This document shows positions 8,060-17,354 of a stretch of 64,000 nt of DNA, one piece after another. The notes under the pieces are model-generated. The model ran no database searches and had not been told where the DNA came from. It worked only from the letters and a program-made list of their open reading frames with translations. Positions within the stretch are counted from its first letter, which is position 1. The number at the start of each line of letters is the position of its first letter. This stretch comes from CAZNKU01 sp045545235 (GTDB lineage: Bacteria > Bacillota > Clostridia > Monoglobales > Firm-18): NCBI GenBank assembly GCA_045545235.1, contig JAZQAN010000025.1:1-64000 (forward strand), written 5' to 3'. The translations under genes and the position numbers were made by a program.

Positions 8060-8964
8060 ATACAAAGGTTAATTTAAGTGGGCTTGAGCTTGATAATCCG
8101 ATAATTCCTGCCAGTGGTACATTTGGGTACGGTTACGAGTTTGCAGAGCTTTACGACATAAACATACTTGGTACATTTTCGTTTAAGGGTACTACAAAGG
8201 AAGCACGTTTCGGTAACCCTACACCGAGAATTGCAGAATGTGAAAGCGGTATGATAAATTCCGTAGGATTGCAGAATCCCGGTGTTGAAAAGGTTATTTC
8301 GGAAGAGTTGCCAAAGCTTAAAAAGTGCTTTAATAAAAAAGTTATCGCAAATGTAAGTGGTTTTTCAATTGAAGAATATGCCTACACCTGTGAAAAGCTT
8401 GATAAGGAGGAACAGGTTGGCATTTTAGAAGTTAACGTAAGCTGTCCTAATGTACATAACGGCGGTATGAGTTTCGGAACTTTGCCCGAAAGTGCTGCAG
8501 AGGTTACAAAGGCGGTAAAGGCGGTTACAAAAAAGCCGGTTTACATTAAACTAAGTCCTAATGTTACAGATATTGTTTCAATAGCAAAGGCTTGTGAAGA
8601 GGCAGGAGCAGACGGAATAAGCCTTATAAATACACTTTTGGGTATGAGAATTGATTTGAAGTCCAAAAAGCCTGTAATTGCCAACAAAATGGGTGGATTT
8701 TCAGGTAGCGCAATAAAACCTGTTGCCATTCGTATGGTGTATCAGGTGTATGAGGCAGTTAAGATACCTATTATCGGTATGGGTGGCATTGCAACTGCAG
8801 AAGATGTAATTGAAATGATGCTTGCGGGTGCAACAGGTGTTCAGGTAGGTGCGGCTAATCTTGTTAATCCGTACTGTTGTCGTGACATTGTAGAAAGCTT
8901 GCCTGCAATAATGGAAAAGTACAAAATAAACAGTTTAAAAGATATAATCGGAGGTGCACACTAA
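8053..8964 (+). CDS. pyrD: Dihydroorotate dehydrogenase B, catalytic subunit
   Basis: This 303-residue FMN enzyme oxidises dihydroorotate to orotate. It belongs to class 1B, shown by the catalytic cysteine C131 in NVSCPNVHNGG and by the adjacent pyrK. FMN-binding blocks include GMGGIATAEDVIEMMLAG near the C-terminus. It overlaps pyrK by 7 bp and pyrF by 1 bp, so the three are tightly coupled in translation. Confidence 0.93.
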   Translation: MVDTKVNLSGLELDNPIIPASGTFGYGYEFAELYDINILGTFSFKGTTKEARFGNPTPRIAECESGMINSVGLQNPGVEKVISEELPKLKKCFNKKVIANVSGFSIEEYAYTCEKLDKEEQVGILEVNVSCPNVHNGGMSFGTLPESAAEVTKAVKAVTKKPVYIKLSPNVTDIVSIAKACEEAGADGISLINTLLGMRIDLKSKKPVIANKMGGFSGSAIKPVAIRMVYQVYEAVKIPIIGMGGIATAEDVIEMMLAGATGVQVGAANLVNPYCCRDIVESLPAIMEKYKINSLKDIIGGAH

Positions 8965-9662
8965 TGGGTAAAGATGTAATTATTGCTTGTGATTTTAACA
9001 GCAAGGAACAGGTTATGACATTCCTTGACAAGTTTACGGGAAGAAAGCCTTTTGTTAAAATCGGTATGGAACTTTTCTATGCGGAAGGTCCTGAAATTGT
9101 TAGAGAAATCAAGGCGAGAGGGCACAAGATTTTCCTTGACCTTAAACTTTGTGACATTCCAAACACAGTTAAAAAGTCAATGAATGTTTTGTCAAGACTT
9201 GATGTTGATATGTGTAATCTGCACGCTTTTGGAACAAAGGCTATGATGGAAGCGGCTTTGGAAGGCTTGGTACGTGAAGACGGTACAAGACCTATACTTA
9301 TTGCAGTAACACAGCTTACTTCAACAAGTGAAGAAAGAATGAGAGAAGATCAGCTTATAAACGAGCCTCTTGATAAAGTAGTTATGCACTATGCAAAATG
9401 TGTGGCAGACTGCGGACTTGACGGTGTGGTATGTTCACCGCTTGAGGCAGGAAAGGTTAAAGAAACCTGTGGAGAAAAATTCCTTACAGTTACACCGGGT
9501 GTACGTTTTGCAGATGGTGATGTTGGCGATCAGGTTCGTATTACAACACCTGAAAAGGCAAAGGAAATAGGTTCAGACTATATTGTTGTAGGCAGACCTA
9601 TCACTCAGGCAGATGACCCTGTTGCAGCATATGAAAGATGTGTTAAAGAATTTATCGGTTAA
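8964..9662 (+). CDS. pyrF: Orotidine 5'-phosphate decarboxylase
   Basis: PyrF decarboxylates OMP to UMP, the last step of the pathway. The 232-residue protein has the catalytic D-x-K-x-x-D motif in FLDLKLCDIPNTV (D59, K61, D64) and the phosphate-binding VTPGVRF and VGRPIT segments near the end. Length fits the short bacterial type. The ATG overlaps the pyrD stop codon. Confidence 0.93.
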   Translation: MGKDVIIACDFNSKEQVMTFLDKFTGRKPFVKIGMELFYAEGPEIVREIKARGHKIFLDLKLCDIPNTVKKSMNVLSRLDVDMCNLHAFGTKAMMEAALEGLVREDGTRPILIAVTQLTSTSEERMREDQLINEPLDKVVMHYAKCVADCGLDGVVCSPLEAGKVKETCGEKFLTVTPGVRFADGDVGDQVRITTPEKAKEIGSDYIVVGRPITQADDPVAAYERCVKEFIG

Positions 9663-9675
9663 AGGAGAAATAAAA

Positions 9676-10314
9676 ATGAAAAAGATTATTGCTAAAGATT
9701 TATTATCAATAGGTGCTGTATTTTTAAGACCGGAAGAGCCATTTACATGGGCAAGCGGAATTAAAAGCCCTGTATACTGTGATAACAGACTTACACTTAC
9801 TGCACCCATCGTGCGAAACCATGTAGAAAACGGACTTGCTGAAATTGTAAAGAAGGAATATCCTGATGCTGAAGTTTTGATGGGTACATCAACTGCAGGT
9901 ATTGCACATGCGGCTATTGTTGGTCATATTCTTGGTATGCCTATGGGTTATGTTCGTTCAGGTGCTAAAGACCACGGCAGAGGTAATCAGATTGAAGGTA
10001 AACTTGAAAAGGGTCAGAAGGTTGTTGTTATAGAAGACCTTATTTCAACAGGCGGAAGTGTTATTGAAGTTGTAAACGTACTTCGTGAAGCAGGTGCTGA
10101 AGTTTTGGGTGTTGCATCTATCTTTACATATGGTATGAAAAAAGGCCTTGACAGAATGGCAGAAGCAAATGTTAAAAATGTCAGCCTTTCAGATTTTGAT
10201 TCTGTTGCAGAGGTTGCAGCAGAAATCGGCTATATTAAGGAAAGTGATATTGAAAGACTTATAGCTTTCCGTAACAATCCAAGTGATGAAAGCTGGATTG
10301 GAGGCAATAAATAA
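9676..10314 (+). CDS. pyrE: Orotate phosphoribosyltransferase
   Basis: PyrE joins orotate and PRPP to give OMP. The 212-residue protein has the PRPP-binding motif VVVIEDLISTGGSVI (residues 116-130) and the flexible-loop KDHGRGNQIEG (98-108). I chose the ATG at 9676 because AAAGGAG lies 9 nt upstream; the longer in-frame reading would overlap pyrF without a ribosome site. It overlaps the pyrB start by 1 bp. Confidence 0.93.
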   Translation: MKKIIAKDLLSIGAVFLRPEEPFTWASGIKSPVYCDNRLTLTAPIVRNHVENGLAEIVKKEYPDAEVLMGTSTAGIAHAAIVGHILGMPMGYVRSGAKDHGRGNQIEGKLEKGQKVVVIEDLISTGGSVIEVVNVLREAGAEVLGVASIFTYGMKKGLDRMAEANVKNVSLSDFDSVAEVAAEIGYIKESDIERLIAFRNNPSDESWIGGNK

Positions 10315-11228
10315 TGAGACACGTTATGGATATTGTAGACCTTAGCGTTGAAGAGGTACAGGAACTTGTCGACACAGCAATGGACATTGTTGCAAATCCT
10401 GACAAATACAGAGAAAAGTGTAAGTATAAAAAACTTGCAACTTTGTTTTTTGAACCATCTACAAGAACAAGACTAAGCTTTGAAGCAGCTATGCTTGAAC
10501 TTGGAGGAAGTGTAATAGGTTTTTCTGATGCACAGTCAAGCTCTTCTTCAAAGGGTGAAAGTATTGCAGATACTGCAAAGGTTATAAGCTGTTATGCAGA
10601 TATTATAGCTATGCGTCATCCAAAGGAGGGTGCACCAAAGGTTGCGTCTATGAATGCGTCTATTCCTGTTATCAATGCAGGTGACGGTGGTCACAATCAC
10701 CCTACACAGACTTTGGCAGACTTGCTTACAATCTACCGCGAAAAGGGCAGATTTGATAACCTTACAGTAGGTCTTTGCGGTGACCTTAAGTTTGGCAGAA
10801 CAGTTCATTCACTTATAAATGCTCTTGCAAGGTATACAGGAATCAAGGTAGTGCTTATTTCACCTAAAGAACTTAATTTGCCCGACTATGTGAAGAAGGA
10901 TGTTCTTGATAAAAACGGTATGGAATATGTTGAAACAACAGACCTTGAGGCTGTTATGCCTGAGCTTGACATACTTTATATGACAAGAGTACAAAAGGAA
11001 AGATTTTTCAACGAGGAAGAATATCTTCGTCTTAAGGACAGTTTTATTCTTACTCCCGAAAAGCTTGATAACGCAAAGGAAGATTTGTGTATAATGCATC
11101 CCCTTCCAAGGGTTAACGAAATTTCCGTTGCTATAGACAATGATAAACGTGCCTGCTACTTTAAACAGGTTATGAACGGAAAGCTTATGAGAATGGCGCT
11201 TATAATGAAGCTTCTGGAGGTGAAATAA
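10314..11228 (+). CDS. pyrB: Aspartate carbamoyltransferase, catalytic chain
   Basis: PyrB makes carbamoyl-aspartate from carbamoyl phosphate and aspartate, the committed step. The 304-residue protein has the carbamoyl-phosphate site FFEPSTRTRLSFEAAM (S49-T50-R51-T52-R53) and MHPLPRVNEI near residue 264. It is followed at once by the regulatory chain gene pyrI, so the enzyme should be the allosteric PyrB-PyrI type. Confidence 0.94.
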   Translation: MRHVMDIVDLSVEEVQELVDTAMDIVANPDKYREKCKYKKLATLFFEPSTRTRLSFEAAMLELGGSVIGFSDAQSSSSSKGESIADTAKVISCYADIIAMRHPKEGAPKVASMNASIPVINAGDGGHNHPTQTLADLLTIYREKGRFDNLTVGLCGDLKFGRTVHSLINALARYTGIKVVLISPKELNLPDYVKKDVLDKNGMEYVETTDLEAVMPELDILYMTRVQKERFFNEEEYLRLKDSFILTPEKLDNAKEDLCIMHPLPRVNEISVAIDNDKRACYFKQVMNGKLMRMALIMKLLEVK

Positions 11229-11642
11229 TTGAATATAGATTCAATAAAAAACGGCATAGTAATAGACCATATTACTGCAGGTAAGGGAATGGAGCTTTAT
11301 AAGCTTTTGAATCTTGATAATCTTGACTGTTCTGTTGCGTTTATTAAAAATGTAAACAGTAAAAAAATGGGTAAAAAGGATATTATTAAAATTGATGCGG
11401 ATATAGATATCAATATGGATATTTTAGGTTATGTAGACCCTGATGTTACAGTTGATATTATAAAAGACGGTGTTTTGGTGGAAAAGAAAAAAATTGAACT
11501 TCCAAAGACACTTAAAAATGTTTTGTTCTGCAAAAACCCTCGTTGTATTACAACAACAGAGCAGGAAATTGAACACGTTTTCAATCTTACTGATGCGGAA
11601 AACAAAGTGTACAGATGTATGTACTGCGAGTCAAAAGCATAA
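11229..11642 (+). CDS. pyrI: Aspartate carbamoyltransferase, regulatory chain
   Basis: PyrI binds nucleotide effectors (CTP/ATP in known enzymes) and adjusts PyrB activity. The 137-residue protein has an N-terminal allosteric domain and a C-terminal zinc domain with C101, C106, C130 and C133. The start is TTG, directly after the pyrB stop codon, with GGAGGTG 7-8 nt upstream. It ends the operon, and a strong terminator follows. Confidence 0.92.
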   Translation: MNIDSIKNGIVIDHITAGKGMELYKLLNLDNLDCSVAFIKNVNSKKMGKKDIIKIDADIDINMDILGYVDPDVTVDIIKDGVLVEKKKIELPKTLKNVLFCKNPRCITTTEQEIEHVFNLTDAENKVYRCMYCESKA

Positions 11643-11673
11643 AAAATTCCGGACGAAAGTCCGGATTTTTTTA
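11643..11673 (+). terminator. Intrinsic terminator of the pyr operon
   Basis: AATTCCGGAC-GAAA-GTCCGGATT is followed by a T run directly after the pyrI stop codon. Confidence 0.85.
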
Positions 11674-11784
11674 TGCTAATTGATAATTGGAAATTGATAA
11701 TGGATAATTGTTGTTGAAATGCTCTGCATTTCTTTTTTAAAAAAGAAACACTGGGTATTTCAACCTGGATTTTTAATTTTTCAT
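11674..11784. repeat. AT-rich intergenic repeat and imperfect hairpin
   Basis: Short direct repeats of GATAATTG/GATAATGG (about 11684-11710) are followed by an imperfect inverted repeat: GTTGAAAT...ATTTC with GAAA...ATTTCAAC around a TTTTTTAAAAAA centre. It may end minus-strand transcription of the AraC gene. No gene is seen. Confidence 0.35.
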
Positions 11785-12582
11785 TTAAAGATTGGTGCTT
11801 TTGAATTTAAGCGGAGGTATGCCTTTTAATTTTTTGAATACGGAAGAAAAATAGTTGCTGTCGTTAAAGCCGCACATTGTTGCAATCTCTGTCATTGACA
11901 GGTCTGTTGTAACGATAAGTCTTTCAGCATTTCTTATGCGTACCGTGGTTATATACTCGTTTATGCCAAGACCTGTAATTGCTTTGAACTGTCTTGAAAG
12001 ATGGCTTTTGCTTACGGAAAATTCTTCTGCCAGTTTTGAAAGGCTGATTTCCGCAGAATAGTTTTCGGAAATATAGTCTGTAATCTGTAATATAAATGAG
12101 GGTACGGTGAGTACATAGGGGTTTTTCTCCGCAGACCTTGAAAGCTTTAATAAAAGCGTGATTATGTATGATTTTATAAGCTCGTCGGAAAACCCGTCGG
12201 GGTTGTTATTTTCCGCTTCTATTGAATTTATGAGATTTTTATATACATCAGCTTTTTTAATATAGTATTTTTTAAAACAGCGAAATGCAGAAGAGTCTTC
12301 GTTTTTTTCAAGAAAGTCAGGGGTGAATGTTATAAGCAAACGTTCTAACTGTTCGCCTTCAATATAGGCAGTTCTGTGTATTACATATGGAGGTATAAGC
12401 ACCATATCTCCTTCACTTATATCAAAGGTGGCATTGTCTATAAAATATTTTGCCTTTCCTTTTTTCAGGTAATATATTTCATAGTGGTTGTGATAGTGTG
12501 TGTTGTGCATTAATTTGGCATTTTCCTGTGAACGCAGTTCTATATAATAAGTGCTTATTTCTTCACTGTATTCGTATGGCAT
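11785..12582 (-). CDS. AraC-family transcriptional regulator, probably of the uxa genes
   Basis: The 265-residue protein has an N-terminal cupin sensor domain (HNTHYHNHYEIYYLKKG near residue 24) and two C-terminal AraC helix-turn-helix motifs (ISLSKLAEEFSVSKSHLSRQF and MTEIATMCGFNDSNYFSSVFKK). I chose the ATG at 12582 because GAGGTG lies 6 nt upstream; an in-frame ATG 17 codons earlier has no site. It is divergent from uxaB-uxaA, so it most likely responds to galacturonate or a breakdown product. That role is inferred from position. Confidence 0.85.
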   Translation of the reverse strand: MPYEYSEEISTYYIELRSQENAKLMHNTHYHNHYEIYYLKKGKAKYFIDNATFDISEGDMVLIPPYVIHRTAYIEGEQLERLLITFTPDFLEKNEDSSAFRCFKKYYIKKADVYKNLINSIEAENNNPDGFSDELIKSYIITLLLKLSRSAEKNPYVLTVPSFILQITDYISENYSAEISLSKLAEEFSVSKSHLSRQFKAITGLGINEYITTVRIRNAERLIVTTDLSMTEIATMCGFNDSNYFSSVFKKLKGIPPLKFKSTNL

Positions 12583-12672
12583 TTTTATCACCTCGGTGTA
12601 ATAATAACATAAATTTTTGATGTATTCAAGCAATATTTTAAAGAAAATACACTAAAATGAGCATAAAATTTA

Positions 12673-12701
12673 TAGAAAACTAAAAAATATTGATGTATAA
12701 T
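12673..12701 (+). promoter_or_regulatory. Putative promoter of uxaBA
   Basis: TAGAAA, a 17-nt spacer and TATAAT (12696-12701) lie about 55 nt before uxaB. The weak -35 suits an activator-dependent promoter, and the divergent AraC protein is the natural candidate. Confidence 0.45.
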
Positions 12702-12756
12702 TGAAATATAAAAATTAAATTGGCAAAGTTTGAAAATATTTGGGAGGTTATAAACT

Positions 12757-14040
12757 ATGAGTTTTGAAACAGTAAAAAGACCGGAAAGAGTTATTCAGTT
12801 TGGTGAAGGTGGTTTTTTAAGAGGCTTTGTTGACTGGATGATTCAAAAGCTTAATGACGCAGGTGAATTTAACGGCAACATCGTTGTGGTGCAGCCTATT
12901 GAACAGGGTATGTGCGATATGCTTACAGCACAAAACTGTGGTTACACACACTTTATCCGTGGTGTTGAAGGTGTTGAAAAAACAATTGTAAATTCTATTT
13001 CAAGATGCGTAAAGCCTTATGAAGATTATGATGCATTCCTTGCACTTGCACATAATCCTGATTTCAGATTTATCGTATCAAATACAACAGAAGCAGGTAT
13101 TTCATATTCAGAGGGTGATAAACTTTCAGATCGTCCTGCAAAGTCATATCCTGCAAAACTTACAGCTCTTCTTTATGAAAGATTCAAAGCAGGTCTTGGC
13201 GGTTTTATAATTTTACCTTGCGAACTTATTGACCAGAATGGCGTTAAGCTTCGTGAAATCGTTCTTCGTTATGCAAATGAATGGGAGCTTGGTGAAGAAT
13301 TTATCAACTGGGTTGAAAAGGAAAATCACTTCTGCTTTACTTTGGTAGACCGTATCAATACAGGTTATCCAAAGGGTGAAGATATGAACCTTGGTTATGA
13401 AGATAACCTTGTAAACACATCTGAATACTTCCACCTGTGGGTTATTCAGGGCGATAACAAACTTGCTGAAGAAATTCCTTTCCATAAAATTGGTCTTAAT
13501 GTTATATGGACAGATAATCTTGAAATGTACCGTACAAGAAAGGTAAGAATTCTAAACGGTGCACATACATCAACTGTTGCTTACGCAATGCTTTCAGGTT
13601 TTGATACAGTAAAATCATGTATCGAAGACGAAAAGATGTATGCATACATCAAAAAGTGTGTGTTTGAAGAAATTATTCCTACACTTGACCTTCCAAAGGA
13701 AGAACTTATCGATTATGCAAACAGTGTATTGGAAAGATTTGCAAACCCATATATTAACCACTATTGGTCATCAATTGTGCTTAACAGTGTAAGTAAGTTT
13801 AAGGTAAGAGTTTTGCCTTCAATTACAGAATATATAAAGAGATACAATAAAATGCCTGAAACATTGCTTTTCGCATTTGCTCAGCTTATTAAGCTTTACA
13901 AAACAGATATGGCAAATGACGACAAGGATGTTATGGAATTTATGAAGAATGCTTCTACAAAGGAAATTCTTGCAAACACATCTTTGTGGGATGAAGATTT
14001 GTCATACTTGTACGACGAGGTGAGCAAATATGAGAATTAA
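12757..14040 (+). CDS. uxaB: Tagaturonate reductase (altronate oxidoreductase)
   Basis: UxaB reduces tagaturonate to altronate with NADH in galacturonate catabolism. The 427-residue protein is a mannitol-dehydrogenase-type long-chain reductase: VIQFGEGGFLRGFVDWM at the N-terminus (NAD site), FIVSNTTEAGI near residue 107, and the catalytic lysine region RKVRILNGAHT near 265. The ATG follows GGGAGG. It overlaps uxaA by 11 bp. UxaC and kdgK/kdgA are not in the window. Confidence 0.9.
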   Translation: MSFETVKRPERVIQFGEGGFLRGFVDWMIQKLNDAGEFNGNIVVVQPIEQGMCDMLTAQNCGYTHFIRGVEGVEKTIVNSISRCVKPYEDYDAFLALAHNPDFRFIVSNTTEAGISYSEGDKLSDRPAKSYPAKLTALLYERFKAGLGGFIILPCELIDQNGVKLREIVLRYANEWELGEEFINWVEKENHFCFTLVDRINTGYPKGEDMNLGYEDNLVNTSEYFHLWVIQGDNKLAEEIPFHKIGLNVIWTDNLEMYRTRKVRILNGAHTSTVAYAMLSGFDTVKSCIEDEKMYAYIKKCVFEEIIPTLDLPKEELIDYANSVLERFANPYINHYWSSIVLNSVSKFKVRVLPSITEYIKRYNKMPETLLFAFAQLIKLYKTDMANDDKDVMEFMKNASTKEILANTSLWDEDLSYLYDEVSKYEN

Positions 14041-15397
14041 TCCACGTGATAATGTTGAAGTAGATTTGAATACAGGTCACAAAATTGCACTTTGTGACAT
14101 AAAAAAAGGAGAAAATGTTATAAAGTACGGTTACCCAATAGGTCACGCAACAGAGGATATCAAGGCGGGTGACAGCGTACATACACATAACATAAAAACA
14201 AATTTAAGTGAACTTTTAGAATATACATACGAGCCTGAATTTGAAGAAATTGAAAGACGTGAAGAACGTTTCTTCAATGGCTATGTACGTAAAAATGGTG
14301 ACGTTGGTATCCGTAATGAAATATGGATTGTAAACACAGTAGGTTGTGTAAATAAGGTTGCCGAAACACTTGCGGCAAAAACAGGTGCAAAGGCTTTTCC
14401 TCATCCTTTCGGATGCTCACAGCTTGGTGATGACCAGAAAACAACTCAGCTTATACTAAAGGGTATGGTTAATCACCCTAATGCGGCAGGTGTACTTGTA
14501 CTTGGTCTTGGTTGTGAAAATAATAATATTGATGTTTTCAAGGAAGTTCTCGGCACATGGGATGATGAGAGAGTTAAGTTCTTAAACTGCCAGGATGTAG
14601 AGGATGAAATTGAAGAAGGTATCAAAATTATAAACGAACTTAAAGCTTATGCTGATACTTTCAAACGTGAAAAGGTTTCCGTTTCAAAGCTTAAGGTTGG
14701 TCTTAAATGTGGCGGTAGTGATGGATATAGCGGTATTACAGGCAACCCGTTGGTAGGAAGATTTTCCGATATGCTTATTTCCTACGGCGGCAGTACAATT
14801 CTTACAGAAGTTCCCGAAATGTTTGGCGCAGAGCAGATTTTGATGAAGCGTTGTATCAATAAAGAAATTTTTGATAAAAATGTTGATTTGATTAACAATT
14901 TCAAAAAATACTTTATTGCCCATAATCAGGAAATTTACGAAAATCCGTCACCGGGTAACAAGGCAGGCGGTATTACAACACTTGAAGAAAAATCACTTGG
15001 TTGTGTACAAAAGGGCGGTCTTGCACCTGTTGTTGATGTGCTTGATTACGGTGATACTTTGCAGAAAAACGGTCTTAACCTTTTAAACGGTCCGGGTAAT
15101 GACATTGTTGCCATTACAAATCTTATGGCGGCAGGTGTTCATATGGTACTGTTTACAACAGGTCGCGGTACTCCTGTTGGTTGCCCTGTACCTACAATTA
15201 AGGTTGCAACAAATTCAAACCTTGCTAAAAATAAAAGTAACTGGATTGACTTTAATGCAGGCGAAATTTTAGATGGCGTTGATGTTGATGAAAAATTCTT
15301 CGACTTCTGCTTAGATGTTGCAAATGGTAAGCTTGCTAAAAATGAAATTAACGGATACTCCGAAATTTCTATATTCAAAGATGGCGTAACACTATAA
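14030..15397 (+). CDS. uxaA: Altronate dehydratase
   Basis: UxaA dehydrates altronate to 2-keto-3-deoxygluconate. The 455-residue protein has an N-terminal SAF domain (residues about 1-65, GHKIALCDIKKGE...GDSVHTHNIKT) and the large UxaA catalytic domain: NTVGCVNKVA, HPFGCSQLGDD, GLGCENN, GLKCGGSDGYSGITGNP and TTGRGTPVGCPVPTIK. Cysteines in these blocks fit the iron-dependent enzyme family. Single-gene form (SAF plus catalytic), as in E. coli. Confidence 0.9.
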   Translation: MRINPRDNVEVDLNTGHKIALCDIKKGENVIKYGYPIGHATEDIKAGDSVHTHNIKTNLSELLEYTYEPEFEEIERREERFFNGYVRKNGDVGIRNEIWIVNTVGCVNKVAETLAAKTGAKAFPHPFGCSQLGDDQKTTQLILKGMVNHPNAAGVLVLGLGCENNNIDVFKEVLGTWDDERVKFLNCQDVEDEIEEGIKIINELKAYADTFKREKVSVSKLKVGLKCGGSDGYSGITGNPLVGRFSDMLISYGGSTILTEVPEMFGAEQILMKRCINKEIFDKNVDLINNFKKYFIAHNQEIYENPSPGNKAGGITTLEEKSLGCVQKGGLAPVVDVLDYGDTLQKNGLNLLNGPGNDIVAITNLMAAGVHMVLFTTGRGTPVGCPVPTIKVATNSNLAKNKSNWIDFNAGEILDGVDVDEKFFDFCLDVANGKLAKNEINGYSEISIFKDGVTL

Positions 15398-15400
15398 CAA

Positions 15401-15434
15401 AAATGTCAGGACTTTTGTCCTGACATTTTTTAAT
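15401..15434. terminator. Bidirectional terminator between uxaA and the YbaK gene
   Basis: AAAATGTCAGGAC-TTTT-GTCCTGACATTTTT is a perfect stem with A and T runs on either side, placed between two converging genes. Confidence 0.85.
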
Positions 15435-15903
15435 CTTGCGTAAGGTCCTGAAATGTTATTGGCACAATCTTTTCCAAATCACTTGGTTTTAATTCTACCT
15501 GTGCACCAATTTTGCCTGCACTGAAAATTATCGTTTCGCACTCAAGTGCGGAATTATCCACAACAGTTACATACTGCTTTTTCATACCTATTGGTGAGCA
15601 ACCGCCACGTATATACCCCGTTGCCTTATTTATTTCGTCTACTCTTATCATTTCAACAGTCTTTTTGCCTACTGCTTTTGCACACTTTTTAAGGTTAAGT
15701 TCCTTTTCTACAGGTACTACAAATACAAAGAAATCTCTTTCAAACCTTGTAACGAGGGTTTTGAAAACCATATCAGAAGGCTTTCCAATTTTTTCGGCTA
15801 TTGCAAGTCCGTCAATTCTGCCATCCTTGTTGTCGTAAAAATAGGTTTTGTATTCTATTTTTGCCTTGTCGAGTATTCTCATAACGTTTGTTTTTACTTC
15901 CAT
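15430..15903 (-). CDS. ybaK: Cys-tRNA(Pro)/Cys-tRNA(Cys) deacylase, YbaK/EbsC family
   Basis: YbaK hydrolyses Cys-tRNA(Pro) formed by misacylation, a translation quality-control step in the cytoplasm. The 157-residue protein has the conserved blocks VFKTLVTRF (substrate lysine) and GYIRGGCSPIGMKK near residue 97. Length is typical of the free-standing single-domain protein. It stands alone and converges with uxaA. Confidence 0.85.
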   Translation of the reverse strand: MEVKTNVMRILDKAKIEYKTYFYDNKDGRIDGLAIAEKIGKPSDMVFKTLVTRFERDFFVFVVPVEKELNLKKCAKAVGKKTVEMIRVDEINKATGYIRGGCSPIGMKKQYVTVVDNSALECETIIFSAGKIGAQVELKPSDLEKIVPITFQDLTQD

Positions 15904-15966
15904 TTTTTATCATTCCTTATATGTTTAATTGTTATAATTATAACACACTTTTTTAGCTATTTCAAG

Positions 15967-15995
15967 TTGACTATTGGTCATTAAAATGGTAAAAT
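15967..15995 (+). promoter_or_regulatory. Sigma-A promoter of the rnf operon
   Basis: TTGACT (15967-15972), a 17-nt spacer and TAAAAT (15990-15995) lie about 34 nt before rnfC. Confidence 0.65.
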
Positions 15996-16028
15996 ATTAT
16001 ATATATTAGTGTACAAGGAGGCGAGGCT

Positions 16029-17354
16029 GTGTTTGGTTATAAAACTTTTAAGGGTGGAATTCATCCGGATGATAAAAAAAGTGGCTCAAATTATATCAGG
16101 ATAGAAAACCTTGAACCTTCAAAAACTTTGGTTTTTCCTGTGCAACAGCACGTTGGTAAGGCGGCAAGAGTTTTGGTTAATGTTGGGGACGAGGTTAAAT
16201 TAGGTCAGCTTATTGCAGAGGCAGATGGTAATATTTCTGCAAATGTACATTCTTCTGTAAGCGGAAAGGTAATCGGAGTAAAACCGCATATACATCCAAG
16301 CGGAAATATGGTTGAATCTATAATTATAGAAAATGACTTTAAGGATGAAGCGGTAAGGGATTTTGTTGATTACAGAGAGCTTGCGGATTTGTCTCCTGAA
16401 GAAATTATAGAAATTGTAAGAGAAGCAGGTATTGTAGGTATGGGCGGTGCGGCATTTCCGACTCACGTTAAACTTATGCCTCCGTCATCAGTTGATACCA
16501 TTGTTGTAAACGGTGCAGAATGTGAACCGTATATTACATCTGATCATCGTATGATGCTTGAACATCCTAAGTGTATTCTTACGGGTATTAAGGCTGTTAT
16601 GAAAGCTGTTGATGCAAAAAAAGCATATGTAGGAGTTGAAAGTAACAAACCCGATGCTATAGAAAAGCTTCAGGAAATTTTCAGCACAGAGGGTAACATA
16701 AATGTTGTTCCTGTGCTTGCGAAATATCCGCAAGGTTCTGAAAAACAGATGATTGAAGTTGTTACAGGCAGACAGGTGCCTTCAGGTAAGCTACCTTCAA
16801 GTGTGGGTGTTGTTGTTCTTAATATAGATACTATATGGGCAATTGCAGACGCCATAAATAAAGGCAAACCACTTGTGGAAAGAACGGTTACAGTAAGTGG
16901 TGGTGCAATAAAAGAACCTAAAAATTATATGGTGCGTCTTGGTACTCCTGTTAAGGATATTATCGAGGCTGCAGGGGGATTTTGTGAAGAACCTGCAAAA
17001 ATTCTTCTTGGCGGGCCTATGATGGGCAATGCTATATTTAATACTGACGTTCCTGTTGTTAAGGGAACAGGTGCAGTAATTGCACTTACTGAAAAAGAAA
17101 TAAAATCTACTGAGGCTACGGTATGTATACGTTGCGGCAGATGTGTTGATGCCTGCCCTATGCATTTACAACCGCTTATGTTAAGAGCGTATTCAATAAA
17201 AAATGATTATGCAATGCTGAAAAAATATAACATTCTTGATTGTATGGAATGTGGTGCCTGTGCGTATATATGCCCGGGCAGACAGGCGCCTGTACAGTAC
17301 ATAAGAAATGCAAAACCCAAAGTACTGGAATTAGTTAAAAAGGGGGAATTGTAA
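16029..17354 (+). CDS. rnfC: Rnf complex subunit RnfC
   Basis: RnfC is the peripheral NADH-binding, iron-sulfur subunit of the ferredoxin:NAD oxidoreductase that pumps ions across the membrane. The 441-residue protein has an N-terminal barrel-like segment, an NADH/FMN domain (GMGGAAFPTHVKL, VVNGAECEPYITSDHRMM), a SLBB segment and two [4Fe-4S] motifs near residues 361 and 400 (CIRCGRCVDACP, CMECGACAYICP). The start is GTG with AAGGAGGCG upstream. Gene order rnfCDGEAB is the standard clostridial order. Confidence 0.94.
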   Translation: MFGYKTFKGGIHPDDKKSGSNYIRIENLEPSKTLVFPVQQHVGKAARVLVNVGDEVKLGQLIAEADGNISANVHSSVSGKVIGVKPHIHPSGNMVESIIIENDFKDEAVRDFVDYRELADLSPEEIIEIVREAGIVGMGGAAFPTHVKLMPPSSVDTIVVNGAECEPYITSDHRMMLEHPKCILTGIKAVMKAVDAKKAYVGVESNKPDAIEKLQEIFSTEGNINVVPVLAKYPQGSEKQMIEVVTGRQVPSGKLPSSVGVVVLNIDTIWAIADAINKGKPLVERTVTVSGGAIKEPKNYMVRLGTPVKDIIEAAGGFCEEPAKILLGGPMMGNAIFNTDVPVVKGTGAVIALTEKEIKSTEATVCIRCGRCVDACPMHLQPLMLRAYSIKNDYAMLKKYNILDCMECGACAYICPGRQAPVQYIRNAKPKVLELVKKGEL